Assembly (NCBI GenBank): GCA_963383645.1
Contig: OY726578.1
Coordinates: 20,412,092 to 20,476,091, forward strand
Reading direction: 5' to 3'
Length of the DNA: 64,000 nt
Source: Muscardinus avellanarius
Taxonomy: Eukaryota; Chordata; Mammalia; Rodentia; Gliridae
Numbering within the stretch: the first letter of the stretch is position 1; each line of letters starts with the position of its first letter. Positions 54,020 to 64,000 of the stretch are shown here, piece after piece. Under the pieces are notes generated by a model that searched no databases, had not been told where the DNA came from, and saw only the letters and a program-made list of their open reading frames with translations. Made by a program: the position numbers and the translations under genes.

Positions 54020-54538
54020 CTGGGGTTCCTGGAAGCCCTTCTACCTCCGGACTACACTCCCAGAACTATTTTATACTTTTTTAAAATTTGGAAACAGGGT
54101 CTCTTAAGCCAGCCTGGCTGGCTTTGAACCTGTGTGATCCTCCTGTCTCCACCGCCCAAGCGCGGGGATTACAAGCTTGCGCCACCACACCCGGCTCTAA
54201 TTTAATATTTAATTTAATTTAATTTTTGCGGAACTGGGGATGGAACTCAGGAATGGAACCCAGGGGCATCCTACCTCCAAGCTACACCCCCAGTCCTATT
54301 TTTTTTATTCTTTATTTTGAAACAGGGTCTCACCGAGTTACAGAGGGCCTCACTAAGTAGTTGAGACTATCCGTGAACCCTGATCCTCCTGTCTCAGCCT
54401 CCTGAATGCTGGTATTTCAAGCCTGCACCACCTGTGTATTCTTTATTCTGAAGGAGGGTCTCACTAAGTTGTGGACGGCCTCACTAAATAGCTGTGGCTG
54501 GCCGCGAACCCGGATCCTCCTGTCTCAGCCTCCCAAAA

Positions 54539-55179
54539 GTTTATTTTTGTTTTAATGACCTGAGTTATTTGGAGATATACAGTAGCAGGCGTTTCAAATG
54601 GAATTCAGCTTCAAGGTCCTGTGGGGGCCGTGAGAGAGAGAAAGAGGGGGACGGAGAAGGTGGGGTGACAAACGCGCCCACGTTCCCTGCCTCTTGCTCT
54701 CACGGGCTTGGCATACTGTCCTCCTCTACGTGGGGGCTAAGAGATCCTAGCAGTCATGAAAGTTAGTAAAGCCCTGCCCTCGGTTACCCCCAAACAGACC
54801 TTGGCAAACTGCACTCTGGCAAATCCCAAGAGAAACCTGAGTCAGAAATCCTGGGAGCCAAGTTTGCAAATCTCTCCAAACGGGTCTATTGCAGTGGAAG
54901 ACATAAGTTGGCTGGCGGAGACACATGAGTAATTCTCTCTGTCCAGAAAGCAGAGTCACACACAGGTGTTATGAAGTGAGGACCACGTTCCCAGAACAAA
55001 GCTTAATCACCTCGAGCTGGTCCAGTGAAGTGCCACGAACATCTAGTTAGCGTTTGGACAGACGATGAACTCCCTGCTTAGTGTGCAGAAAGAGGCCGTC
55101 AGGCATAAGCCTGCTGCTCGTGAAGCCTGGGAGGCCTGCTTTAGTGCACCAGAGCACAGGGATTATTTAAAACCATTGT
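54539..55179. other. Unique intergenic sequence
   Basis: No repeat or gene recognised. Confidence 0.4.
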
Positions 55180-55340
55180 CACCGGGCGTGGTGATGCACG
55201 CTTGTAATCCCAGGACTTGGGAGGTTGAGACGGGAGGATCACGGTTCGAGGCCAGCCTCAGCTACTTAGCGAGTTCCTTTGCAACTCAGTGAGACCCAAA
55301 GAATGCCCCTGGGTTCCATCCCCAGTACTGCAAAAAAAAA
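55180..55340 (+). mobile_element. SINE with internal deletion
   Basis: Left half joins directly to GAATGCCCCTGGGTTCC; the linker and start of the right half are missing. Confidence 0.85.
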
Positions 55341-55356
55341 ATTAATTAAAAAATTT

Positions 55357-55860
55357 TGAAACCAAGATGTCCATCAACAGATGAATGGATTACAAAACTG
55401 TGGGATATGTACACAATGGAATTTTACTCGGCCATCAAAAACAACTCAGTTACATCATTTTCAGGGAAATGGATGGAACTGGAGGACATTATGCTAAGTG
55501 AGATTAGTCAGTCACGAAAAATAAGAAATCAGATGCTTTCCCTAATATATGAGAGTTAGGGAGAAATGGGTCATAGGAGGAACTCTAGATGAAAATGGAA
55601 ATCCTATGGAGGAGCAAACAAGGCAACCTAAAGGAGGAGAAAGGAGGGGGGAAGAGGAAAATCTCTAAAACACACAATGTACTTAAACATATCGAAGTCA
55701 ACCACTAAGCCGAGCAAGGGAAGGAGGGACGGGGAGGGAATGGGGTGGGAATTGGGTAGGGGTTAACTCGGTGATGTGTACATGTCTGTACACACAAGTT
55801 CTTTACCCCAATATGATGTATGCATATAATGCACCAATAAAAATTAAAATAAATTAAAAA
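55357..55860 (+). mobile_element. L1 LINE 3' fragment
   Basis: Same family as 42345-43160: CCAAGATGTCCATCAACAG, CACAATGGAATTTTACTCGG, AAATGGATGGAACTGGAGG, ending AATAAAAATTAAA. Shorter and less diverged inside. Confidence 0.9.
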
Positions 55861-55950
55861 AATTTGAAACAGGGTTTTGCTGTGTTGCTGAGCTGGCCTC
55901 AAATCTGCGACCCTCTTGCCTCACTCTCCCAAGTATGTGGAATTACAGGC
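55861..55950 (-). mobile_element. SINE left half
   Basis: GAAACAGGGTTTTGCTGTG to GTGGAATTACAGGC. Confidence 0.7.
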
Positions 55951-56122
55951 TGTGATTCCACATTGCGATACAGTCAAGGGGTCCTCATCAAAAGCCAAAC
56001 AGATGGGACTGCTTCATCTTGGATTTCCATCCTCCAAAACTGTGAATTAAACAAACCTCTCCTCTTTACAAAGTATCCAGCTTCCGGCGCTTTGTTATAG
56101 CAACAGAAAACTGACTAATGCA
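55951..56122 (+). mobile_element. MaLR (MLT/MST-type) LTR 3' end
   Basis: CCTCCAAAACTGTGAATTAA, ACAAAGTATCCAGCTTCCGG, TTTGTTATAGCAACAGAAAA, CTGACTAATGC fit the conserved 3' end of mammalian MaLR LTRs. Confidence 0.75.
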
Positions 56123-56865
56123 TTATTTAAAGTAGGCGTGAGAGCCGAAATGTCTCCCAGATGGAAAGCAGAGAGAAGTGTGGCCAGGTTCAAAAAAGAT
56201 CTCTGAGAGAATCAGCCATGTACAAAACTCGGGTAGGATTCAGCACCTAAACGAACTCGATCTTGACTGTACGACAAAAGCTTAATTCCTCACACCCCTG
56301 AGCCTTTCTGGGTGGTAACAGATGGTGATCGGCTATAAGCTCCCATATTTTAGCTCAGCTGGGGGTGCATTAAAATTACTTAGCAATTAGGACTCCTGGG
56401 CACCAGCCTTAGACCAGATGCTGGCTGTGGAAGCAGGAATGGCCCTATCAATAGGGACGGACCCACATTGGCTCCAGATCGCTTGACACAGAAATCCAAT
56501 TGCCAAGAAATTTTAACAGGTGCTGCTTCTGAGTCCAGGGGCAGATGTATGTCTTAAAGCTCACAGCTAGACTGGGTAGGCTTCCTCTCTCGTTGAACCT
56601 GTCTGTTTGTTTTTGTTTTGTTTTTGTAACATTTCCAATAAAGGGAAGTTATTCTTGTCAGCTTCTTCTAAACTCTGAGAATTCAACTAGGCAGACAACT
56701 TCTTTCTCTATCTACTCCTCCAACACATAATGATCAAAGGTGCCCTGCTAAGCTCAGTGATACATAGTATTAACTGAGCTCCAGAGCCTTGGAATGAAGG
56801 ATACAGATATCTTCAATGTAGTTTGTATAAGGTTAGTTTATTTTTTTAAATTGCAGTGCTAGGAG
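56123..56865. other. Unique intergenic sequence
   Basis: No repeat or gene recognised. Confidence 0.4.
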
Positions 56866-57055
56866 CTAAGTGTGGTGTTGCGTGCCTGTAATATCAGTAC
56901 TTGGGAGGCTGAGACAGGAGGATCGCGGGTTCGCAACCAGCCTCAGCTACTTAGGTCCTCTGCAACTTAGTGGGACCCTGTTTTGAAATAAAGGATAAAA
57001 AATGGGCTGGGAATGTAGGTTGGAAATAGAAAGTCCCTGGGTTCCATCCCTGGCA

Positions 57056-57102
<47 letters not shown>

Positions 57103-57287
57103 TTGCAGCACTAGAAATTGGATTGAACCCCAAAGTGCTTTACCACTGAGCTACATCTCCAGCCCTTTCTGTTTTTACTTTGAGCCAGGGTCTTGCTAAG
57201 TTGCCCAAGCTAGATTTGAATTTTCAATCCTCCTGTCTCAGCCTCCTGAGCATGTTGGATGACGGGTGCGCGCCACTACATCCGGCT
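56866..57287. mobile_element. Inverted SINE pair around (CA)n
   Basis: Plus SINE at 56866-57056, (CA)n at 57057-57100, minus SINE at 57101-57287: tail-to-tail with the microsatellite between. Confidence 0.85.
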
Positions 57288-57333
57288 GCCTAGGGTTCTG
57301 TTAAAAACAAAACAAAATAAAAAACAACATTTA

Positions 57334-57520
57334 ATTGGGCATGCTGGTACACGCCTACACTGCCAGTACTCAGGAGGCTTGAGATAGGAGGATTGCGGGT
57401 TTGAGGCCAGCCTCTGCAACTTAGCAAGACCCTGTTTCAAAATAAAAAATAAAACAAAAAGGGCTGGGGGTTGGGACCGAAGGTCGAATGCCCCTGGGTT
57501 CAATCCTCAGCACCAAAAAT
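57334..57520 (+). mobile_element. SINE, old copy
   Basis: TTGGGCATGCTGGTACACGC to CAATCCTCAGCACC. Confidence 0.8.
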
Positions 57521-58204
57521 AAGTAAACAAATAAATAAATATGAGGAGACAGCCCATGAAAATCAAAATATGGCCGAATCCGGTCACAATGAGCCAGAAG
57601 TCTGCAAAATCACACGTCGGCAGGAACGTGGTTGGCTGCCCGCCTCGGGCCGGCTGTTCCCAAGCGCCACGGCGACTGCCACTGGTCATCGGCAGTCTGT
57701 TCTCCCCGTGGGTGTTTATACCACAGAAAGACTCCCCTGCTTCCGTGTCTCTGTTCAAAGTGGGAAAATGAAAGCTGGACCAAGAGGGCCGGAGGACTTT
57801 TAGGAGTCTGGCCCCTTCCCTGGTTGATGTCACCTGTTATGCTCCATAGACACTTGACTTTGCACAGTGACTAAGAAAATGTCTTGTCTGCCTCTGGAGT
57901 TTCAGTGAGGGCGGGCCTGGCAATCTAGGAGAGTCTCTCAGAGGCTTGAACATGCAAGCAAGAGAAGGAGCACCTTGTCGCCGAGGATGATGAGAGGGAG
58001 GGCGAGGAGTCTGGAGAGCATCTTAAGGCCCCTTAAAGCTCGGCTAGAGGCTTCGATTGTTTTCTAAGTGGCGCGGCGTGGACTCTGCTCAGGGCTCCCG
58101 ATGATCCTTCGGGAGGCTTGGTGCCTCTTGATATTCAACACAGGTCAGGCGGCAGCAGAGGGCCGAGCGCAGCTCGCTATTAGCGTCACTCAGGTGCCCA
58201 GCGT
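57521..58204. other. Unique intergenic sequence
   Basis: GC-richer; ORFs without known domains. Confidence 0.4.
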
Positions 58205-58453
58205 GGGGACATAGTGACTCCCACTGGGTCTTTCAGAATGGGGGCAGAGGAAAGCTTCTCAGCTGTTGGCAGCTGGGAAGGAGAGAGGGAGAGGGAGAGG
58301 GTGAGGGAGAGAGGAGAGAGGAGAGAGAGAGGAGAGAGAGAGGAGAGAGAGAGGAGGGAGGAGAGAGGGAGAGAGAGGGGGGAGAGAGAAAAGAGAAAGA
58401 GAGGAGAGGGAGAGAGAGAAGGGAGAGAGTGGAGAGAGGGAAAGAGGAGAGAG

Positions 58454-58510
<57 letters not shown>

Positions 58511-58830
58511 TCCAGGGACAGATAACCCTCCAGTGCACATCCCCAGTGACCGACCTCCTCCCGATAGGTCCCAACTCTCAGTCATCCATCCAGCTGTCAG
58601 CGGACTAATCCATTTCATGCTGACTTGGTAAAGTGCCGCTAACACCTCCCGGAAGGACGGAGCAGAAGTGACCAGACGGCTTAGCCCATTGCCGAGGTCA
58701 GAGCCCTCTCCACCCAGCCATGGCTGAAGAGCCCACCTCGGAACCTTGCTGTCTTGGGGACCATGGTTTCAACACGTGAGCTTTTGGGGGAGACGCTCCA
58801 AACCCTGGCAGGTAGAACTGAAGAAAACTT
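58205..58830 (-). mobile_element. MaLR-type LTR with (GA)n expansion
   Basis: TTGGCAGCTGGGAAGGAGAG, the GA tract, CCCCAGTGACCGACCTCCTC, GCGGACTAATCCATTTCATG, and AACCTTGCTGTCTTGGGG align in order with 61005-61490. Confidence 0.6.
58281..58508 (+). repeat. (GA)n purine tract, 228 bases
   Basis: GAGAGG-type interrupted repeats then pure GA from about 58460. Confidence 0.98.
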
Positions 58831-58913
58831 GAGGATGGTAATCTGAGCATCCCAGATCTAGACAAAGGGGGAGGTGTTGCCCCCATGGGCCTGGATGGAC
58901 AGATAGGGAGTGG

Positions 58914-58918
<5 letters not shown>

Positions 58919-58971
<53 letters not shown>
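58919..58971 (+). repeat. (GA)n
   Basis: About 26 units. Confidence 0.98.
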
Positions 58972-58974
<3 letters not shown>

Positions 58975-59055
58975 CTACAGAGGATTGCACTCTTCTTATC
59001 ACAGAGTCAGAGGCCAGGAGAAATGGCTTCACTCTGTTACTGTCATTATTTTTTT

Positions 59056-59425
59056 AACCAAGAAGCATTCTCACTCTGAGATATACCCCCAACCCTATTT
59101 TATTTTATTTTATTTATTTTATTTTATTTTATTTTATTTTATTTTATTTTATTTTATTTTATTGTGGTGCTGGGGATGGAACCCAGGGTCATTCTACCTC
59201 AAAGCTACACCCCAGCCCTATTTTTTATTCTTTATTTTAAAACAGGATCTCACTAAGTAGCTGAGGCTGGCCACGCATCTGTGATCCTCCTGTCTCAGCC
59301 TCCTAAGTACTGGGATTATAAGCATGTGCCACCACGTCCAGCCTACTGAGACTGGTCTTGAACCTGCGATCCTCCTGTCTCAACCTCCCAAGTACTGGGA
59401 ACAGGAGTGTGCCATCATGCGTAGC
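59056..59425 (-). mobile_element. Nested SINEs with (TTTTA)n
   Basis: Outer right half at 59056-59092; (TTTTA)n at 59094-59162; inner type A SINE at 59163-59344; outer left half at 59345-59425. Confidence 0.85.
59094..59162 (+). repeat. (TTTTA)n
   Basis: About 13 units, complement of an expanded SINE tail. Confidence 0.97.
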
Positions 59426-60660
59426 TCTGGTGTTTTTTTTTTTTTTTTCCCTCATTTTCTGCTGGCGACCTCATGGGCTATAACCTTCTGGGAAAAAAGG
59501 AGAGGGACCCCACTGGTGGAGCCCACAGAGCCAGCCTCCCGGAGCACTGATCAGGGAAGAGAAGTTCAGAAAGCACCATTTTGAGGGGCAAGATGATACC
59601 AGTTCACCCAGCACCGAAGACATATAACAAGAAAATAACATCCCCTCCTGAGAGTAACAGGGGGTAAGACGCAAGTGACAAGTGTCACGTCTGCTGAATA
59701 TCATCAATCCCCACTTGAAGATCAGAACAACCTGCTGGTTTCGGGGAACCCAAGAGGGACAACTCTGGCATCTGGCTTTAATGATAAGCTATTCAGATGC
59801 CAACTCAGAAGAGCCAAGATAGAGCAAGAGGCACCTGTGATTGGCTGACCGTCCCTCGAAAGATGTCCCTGAGCTGCTGCTATTACTGGAATTTGCAACC
59901 CTTGTAAAAAGTGGCCCGGGGCATGACTCACCCAGTCCAGGTCTAAACACGGCTTCTTGTCCCCTTTCTACCTCTTTCTGCAGCTGAAATCTGAGAGGCA
60001 TTTGTTCCCAGGGAAGAGCCCTGGGACCTGGAGCTAGCATCCCTGCCCAGCCAGCTGCCTTTGCATGCTGCAGATAGCCAGAATTTCCTGGATTCCGGAC
60101 AGAAGGAATCAAGCTTGAGGATCCCAGACAATATAAGTCACCTGGTCACCCATCACATGGTCAATTTCCCAGAGGGAGGAAGTTGAGCCCCGATGGGCTG
60201 CAACTGGGTGTCACCTGGATCAATATCTTAAGCTCAGGTACGGTAAGTGAATTCAGGACAGCTCCGTGGAGCTGAATCTGCTTTGCATGTCTCATTAATT
60301 AACTTGACTCTCATACATTTGGGAGTTGGCAGAAGCCAGAATCAGATGCATCTGGGTTGAGTTCAGTCTTTTTTTTTTCCCCCTTCGGTACAAGCTTCTC
60401 TTCTGCTGTCTTTTTGGCTGCGTTTTTCCCTTGCGTGTACCTGTCTAAAAGTTGTAATTTATCAGCCCTGCCAGATTTCATCTTGTTGATTCAGCGGTGG
60501 AGTGGGAGGTTGGCCAGGTCATGATGTGTCTGTTAGAAACGCACCTACTGGGCTGACACACTTGGCTTATCTGTACTGCAGGGGCCGTGTGCTCAGAGTG
60601 CCTGGAGACCGAGGCTGGGGAAGTTGGTATGATCTCTGTTAACCCGAGATGCACTGGCTA
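59426..60660. other. Unique intergenic sequence
   Basis: About 1.2 kb without a recognised repeat or gene. Confidence 0.4.
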
Positions 60661-60889
60661 AATTTTTGCTGTTAAAAGCCAGGTGTGGTGGCGCACGCTT
60701 GTCATCACAGTACTCGAGAGGCTGAGACCGGAGGATCTCGGGTTCATGACCAGCTTCAGCTACTTAGTGAGACTCTATTTCAAAATAAAGAATAAAAAAT
60801 AGGGCTGGGGGTATAGCTTGGAGTTCTGTAGAATGCCCCTGGGTTCAATCTACAGTAGCAAAAAAAAAAGAAAGAATTTTTGCTGTTAT
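60661..60889 (+). mobile_element. SINE, type A, with a 14-bp target duplication
   Basis: AATTTTTGCTGTTA flanks the element at about 60661-60674 and 60876-60889; element 60677-60871. Confidence 0.93.
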
Positions 60890-61004
60890 AGACTCTCACT
60901 TCATCTGGTGGAAGGAAAGAAGAAGCTTTAGACTCAGATGTAGGTCTGAATCACAGGTCTCTTCATCTCTAGCTATGTGGCCTTTGACACAGGTTAGGTA
61001 CACC

Positions 61005-61179
61005 CTTGTGTTAGTCTTACATCTCTATGACCAAAATACCTGACATGAACAACTTAAAGGAAAAAAAATTATTTTGGCTCAGGGCTTCGGAGGTCAGTCC
61101 ACAGCTGGCCAGCTCCATGGTAGAAATATTATGGTGAGGGACATGGCACAGAAAAGATGTTCAGTTTGTGGCAGCTGGG

Positions 61180-61248
<69 letters not shown>

Positions 61249-61490
61249 GCAGACAGACACTGGGTAAAAGTACATTTCCAAGTTATGGCACCAGAGACCT
61301 ACTTCTCCCAGCTAGGTTCTACCTCCCGGTAGACCATCTAGCTATCAATTAACTAATGAATCCTCGGATGGGGGCATGAGCACCTATGATCCAGTCATTG
61401 CCTCAAAGTCCCACCCCTGAACCTTGCTGCACTGGGGGCAGTGCTTCCAACACATGGATTCTCTTTTGGGGGGGGCACTCCAGATCATGA
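61005..61490 (-). mobile_element. MaLR-type LTR with (GA)n expansion
   Basis: ATGACCAAAATACCTGACAT (complement of a MaLR 3' end), TTTGTGGCAGCTGGGAAATG, the GA tract, AACTAATGAATCCTCGGATG, and CCTGAACCTTGCTGCACTGG. Confidence 0.65.
61184..61246 (+). repeat. (GA)n
   Basis: About 31 units inside the LTR-like element. Confidence 0.98.
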
Positions 61491-62728
61491 CATGCTCTGT
61501 GGGCCTCAGTTGTCTGTCTGTAACAATGGGCTTCCTACCAAGCTCAGCATTGTTGTAGAGATGATATATGTCTTTCTTTCCAGTGATATACTTAAATCCC
61601 TAACATGCCTTCTGGCTTAGGGTGGTCAAACATTTCAGCTTCTTTGTATTCTCGGTCTCCCAGCCACCAAAGCCCACACACATGACCCTTTTTCATGCCA
61701 GATGTGCTCTCTGACTCCCAGAGTTGACATAAACACGAAGAACATCATTGCTATTCATGGACTTCACTATTTCTGGTAGTTCCATCTACAAAGTCACCAG
61801 TGAGCCCTCAGGAGCCTTCTGCAAGGTTGTGGAGTAGCGTAAGTACCACACTAGCAGCACTGTGTTGGTTTGGGGGAGTTGGAGGTTTAGAACATAGGCC
61901 TGTAACTGCAGCGGGTGGGTAGGTAGGGGGTCATGGAACGTGAAGACAAAGGAGAGAGTTGGGGGATCAGCTATAAAAAAAAAAACCCATGAAACTACTG
62001 AGAATCCCAGGGAAGGGAATCAAGGCATCCCTGATGGGGCTGAGCAGGGAGTGTTGGAGAGATTCAACTGGCACACAGAGGCCCCAGATTAACGTTGGTA
62101 AATGAATGAATTTCTAGGATTGGGAGGGGAGTATGTTAATGGAAAAGCCAGTGGTGGCCGCAGGGGACTTGTAAGAGTCAAGTTCCTGCTCCAATGACGT
62201 TTACTAGATAAGAGTTTCTCTAATAAATAAAGACCTTTGATAATTCACCAATATCCCATCAGTCCTCTTGAGCTGTGCCCTCCTGGTCTTCCCACAGGGC
62301 TTTTTACTGTACTGAATAGTTTGACTGCACCCATTTTGTTTTGCATATTGTTTCTCTCCTCCATTAGGTTATAAGCCCCACATGGGTAGGGACTTTGTCT
62401 CCTTTGCAATCTTCAGTATCTCCAGCATGGGGGACAGAGCTTGGTACAAAGCTTACACTCAGTAAATATATCTGGATTAATGACCGAATACATAGGAGTT
62501 ATGAAAGAGATGGATAGGGTCAAGATGACTTGGGAAAAAAAATTCTCAAACTTAGGAGGCCTCAGACTCATTGAGGCCTGGGTTAAAATGCAGATTCCTC
62601 GGCTCCAGTTCCGATCCGCAAACTCAGAGCCTCCAGGGAGGAGGCTGGATTCACCCGCGTTCGAGTGGTTTGTTGCAGATGTTTTAAGGGACGCACAGAA
62701 GAATACTGGACTTACCTTGTAGAAACTG
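61491..62728. other. Unique intergenic sequence
   Basis: No repeat or gene recognised; ORFs are short. Confidence 0.4.
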
Positions 62729-62989
62729 ATGAATTATCCTTGTTTTTTTTTTTTTTTTTTTTTTTTGCGGGTCTGGGGGTGGAACCCAGAGGCATTTGAC
62801 CTCCGAGCTACACCCCCTGCCCAATTTTTTATTCTTTATTTTGAAACAGGGTCTCACTGAGTTGCGGAGGGCCTCACTAAGTAGCTGAGGCTGTCTGCGA
62901 ACCACGATCCTCCAGGTCTCAGCCTCCCGAATGCTGGGATCACAAGCGTGCGCCACCACGCCCGCCCGGCTAGATATGAATTATCCTTG
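62729..62989 (-). mobile_element. SINE, type C, with a 14-bp target duplication
   Basis: ATGAATTATCCTTG at 62729-62742 and 62976-62989. GCGGGTCTGGGGGTGGAACC, CATTTGACCTCCGAGC; long T run of about 22. Confidence 0.95.
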
Positions 62990-63857
62990 TGATAGCTCCT
63001 CTCTGCCTATCTCAGAATCAGGTCGTGACATCTGATGTTTAGCAGCTTTTCACATCTTAGATCATCTTGGGAAAGCCACCCAACCCCCCGAATAAATGGA
63101 TGGAAAGAAAGAGACACCTTCCTTCAAACTGCTCCATTCAAAACTTATGGTCCAGTCCTCCCAAGACACGGCTTCCTGAACCTTCTACTTGCTGGCACGC
63201 TATAAAAATACCCTCTACCTCGAGCTGTAAAATGTTATCTAATAGTCTCTGGTCTCTTGTTTCTAAATGATCCTCTGTGTTGGAATTGCTCAGTTTAGAG
63301 AAGAGACTTCAAGGACAGGGATTGTGATTTCTATTTTGGGGCCAGCTGTTCTATTGATGCTCCTAACTCATTGGCCAATTAGCAGTCACAGCTGGGCCCC
63401 GAGCAAGAGCTGAAATGATGACAAAGCAGTAGGAACAACAGCGTGTTGGAGATGTAACCTCCAGTTCTCTCCCTTTCGCTGAGACCCACGACTTGGTGTA
63501 AGGAAAGAGGAATTTTCCTATTGTTATGCAACGTCCGCCCTCCCCCTTCATTCTTTCTCTTCCCTGACCTATCAACATTATCTGTCCCTAAAGGACTTTA
63601 TTCAGCTAGCCTCAGGAAGTATATGGCCACAGTAAATGCTCAAGTGGACACGAAGAGATTGGATTTTGCAGGGAGGGCAAAAGGAGGGACTAACATGTTT
63701 TCCTCTGCTGCCCTCCTGCACATCTCTGGTGTATGTTGGTGAGACAGATGGCCCTGACCCACTGAATCTGTGAAAATGATGTCTTGCTCCCGTGTCCGTC
63801 ACTGATGATAAAGGCAGTGGTGGAAGAGGAGACACAAGACCACCACACCTGGATGGA
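62990..63857. other. Unique intergenic sequence
   Basis: No repeat or gene recognised. Confidence 0.4.
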
Positions 63858-64000
63858 GCTGTGATGGTGATGGTGGTGATGGAGGTGGTGATGATAGAGG
63901 TGGTGATGGAGGTGATTATGGTGGTGGTGGTGATAGAGATGATGGTGGTGATGGTGATGGTGATGGTGATGGTAGTGGTGGTGATAATGATGATAGTGAT
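63858..64000 (+). repeat. GGTGAT/GGTGGT simple repeat, continuing past the window
   Basis: Irregular GATGGTGGTGATGG units from about 63858 to the end. Confidence 0.95.

Larger units (their letters stand above)
50045..54538 (-). mobile_element. Stack of minus SINEs interrupted by the retrovirus
   Basis: Outer right half at 50045-50127; type B copy at 50130-50318; start of a further type B copy at 50340-50366, which resumes at 54020-54196 after the retroviral insertion; then a type A copy at 54225-54431 and a left half at 54432-54538 that can close the outer copy. Confidence 0.8.

Noticed and set aside
58214..58645. Arg/Glu-rich and Ser/Leu-rich ORFs
   Set aside because: Translations of the GA repeat.
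56951..64000. 3' end of SEZ6L, the expected next gene by human synteny
   Set aside because: No exon-like conserved sequence recognised; in human the gap from ASPHD2 is larger than the space left here.

Overview
This window is nuclear DNA of a mammal, most likely a non-murid rodent. The evidence is split vertebrate genes with GT-AG introns, a GC-rich promoter, and about a hundred copies or fragments of a dimeric SINE. Its left half is 7SL/B1-like and its right half is tRNA/ID-like. Such B1-ID dimers are typical of the squirrel-related clade and a few other non-murid rodents (dormouse, beaver and mountain beaver are alternatives). I cannot fix the species. The gene content (HPS4 and ASPHD2, convergent) matches the order known from human chromosome 22q12.1, so this is a conserved syntenic block.

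Layout. 1-10152 (+): the last seven coding exons of HPS4, a subunit of the BLOC-3 guanine-nucleotide exchange factor; its 5' exons lie before the window. A CpG-rich 37-bp minisatellite begins 12 bases after the stop codon, followed by a SINE-filled 3' UTR whose end is uncertain. 11662-23944: SINE-rich intergenic spacer between the two gene tails, with no gene that I can support. 23945-39900 (-): ASPHD2, complete, with three coding exons encoding 343 residues, a non-coding first exon in a CpG island, and a ZNF143/SBS-like promoter motif. Its introns are crowded with SINEs and microsatellites. 40000-64000: intergenic DNA upstream of ASPHD2, with no recognisable cellular gene. It holds two L1 3'-end fragments, a class I endogenous retrovirus (50367-54019) with both LTRs and a broken gag but no visible pol, a solo LTR (44951-45800), three MaLR-type LTR fragments, and a striking 37-bp-arm hairpin at 47796-47881.

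How it fits together. HPS4 and ASPHD2 are tail to tail and not known to share a pathway. HPS4 acts with HPS1 in lysosome-related organelle biogenesis. ASPHD2 is a predicted membrane-anchored 2-oxoglutarate oxygenase-like protein. Much of the remaining structure is a record of transposition: SINEs inside SINEs, retroviral elements inside SINEs, and several insertions bounded by readable target-site duplications. I found no CRISPR, operon, toxin or other prokaryote-type system, and nothing that I can defend as a wholly new biological system. The most interesting unexplained items are the 47.8-kb hairpin, the repeated SINE insertions at one target near 27.5-27.9 kb, the uninterrupted reading frame through the ASPHD2 5' UTR, and microsatellites placed hard against a splice donor and a stop codon.

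SINE nomenclature used below, defined from this window only. Type A has a right half reading GGTAGAATGCCCCTGGG. Type B has a right half ending GGCTTCCAGGAACCCC and usually a left half with TGGCTTAAGAGACCCTG. Type C, seen on the minus strand, carries the variant GCGGGTCTGGGG with CATTTGACCTC. Boundaries of SINEs are by eye and may be off by about ten bases.
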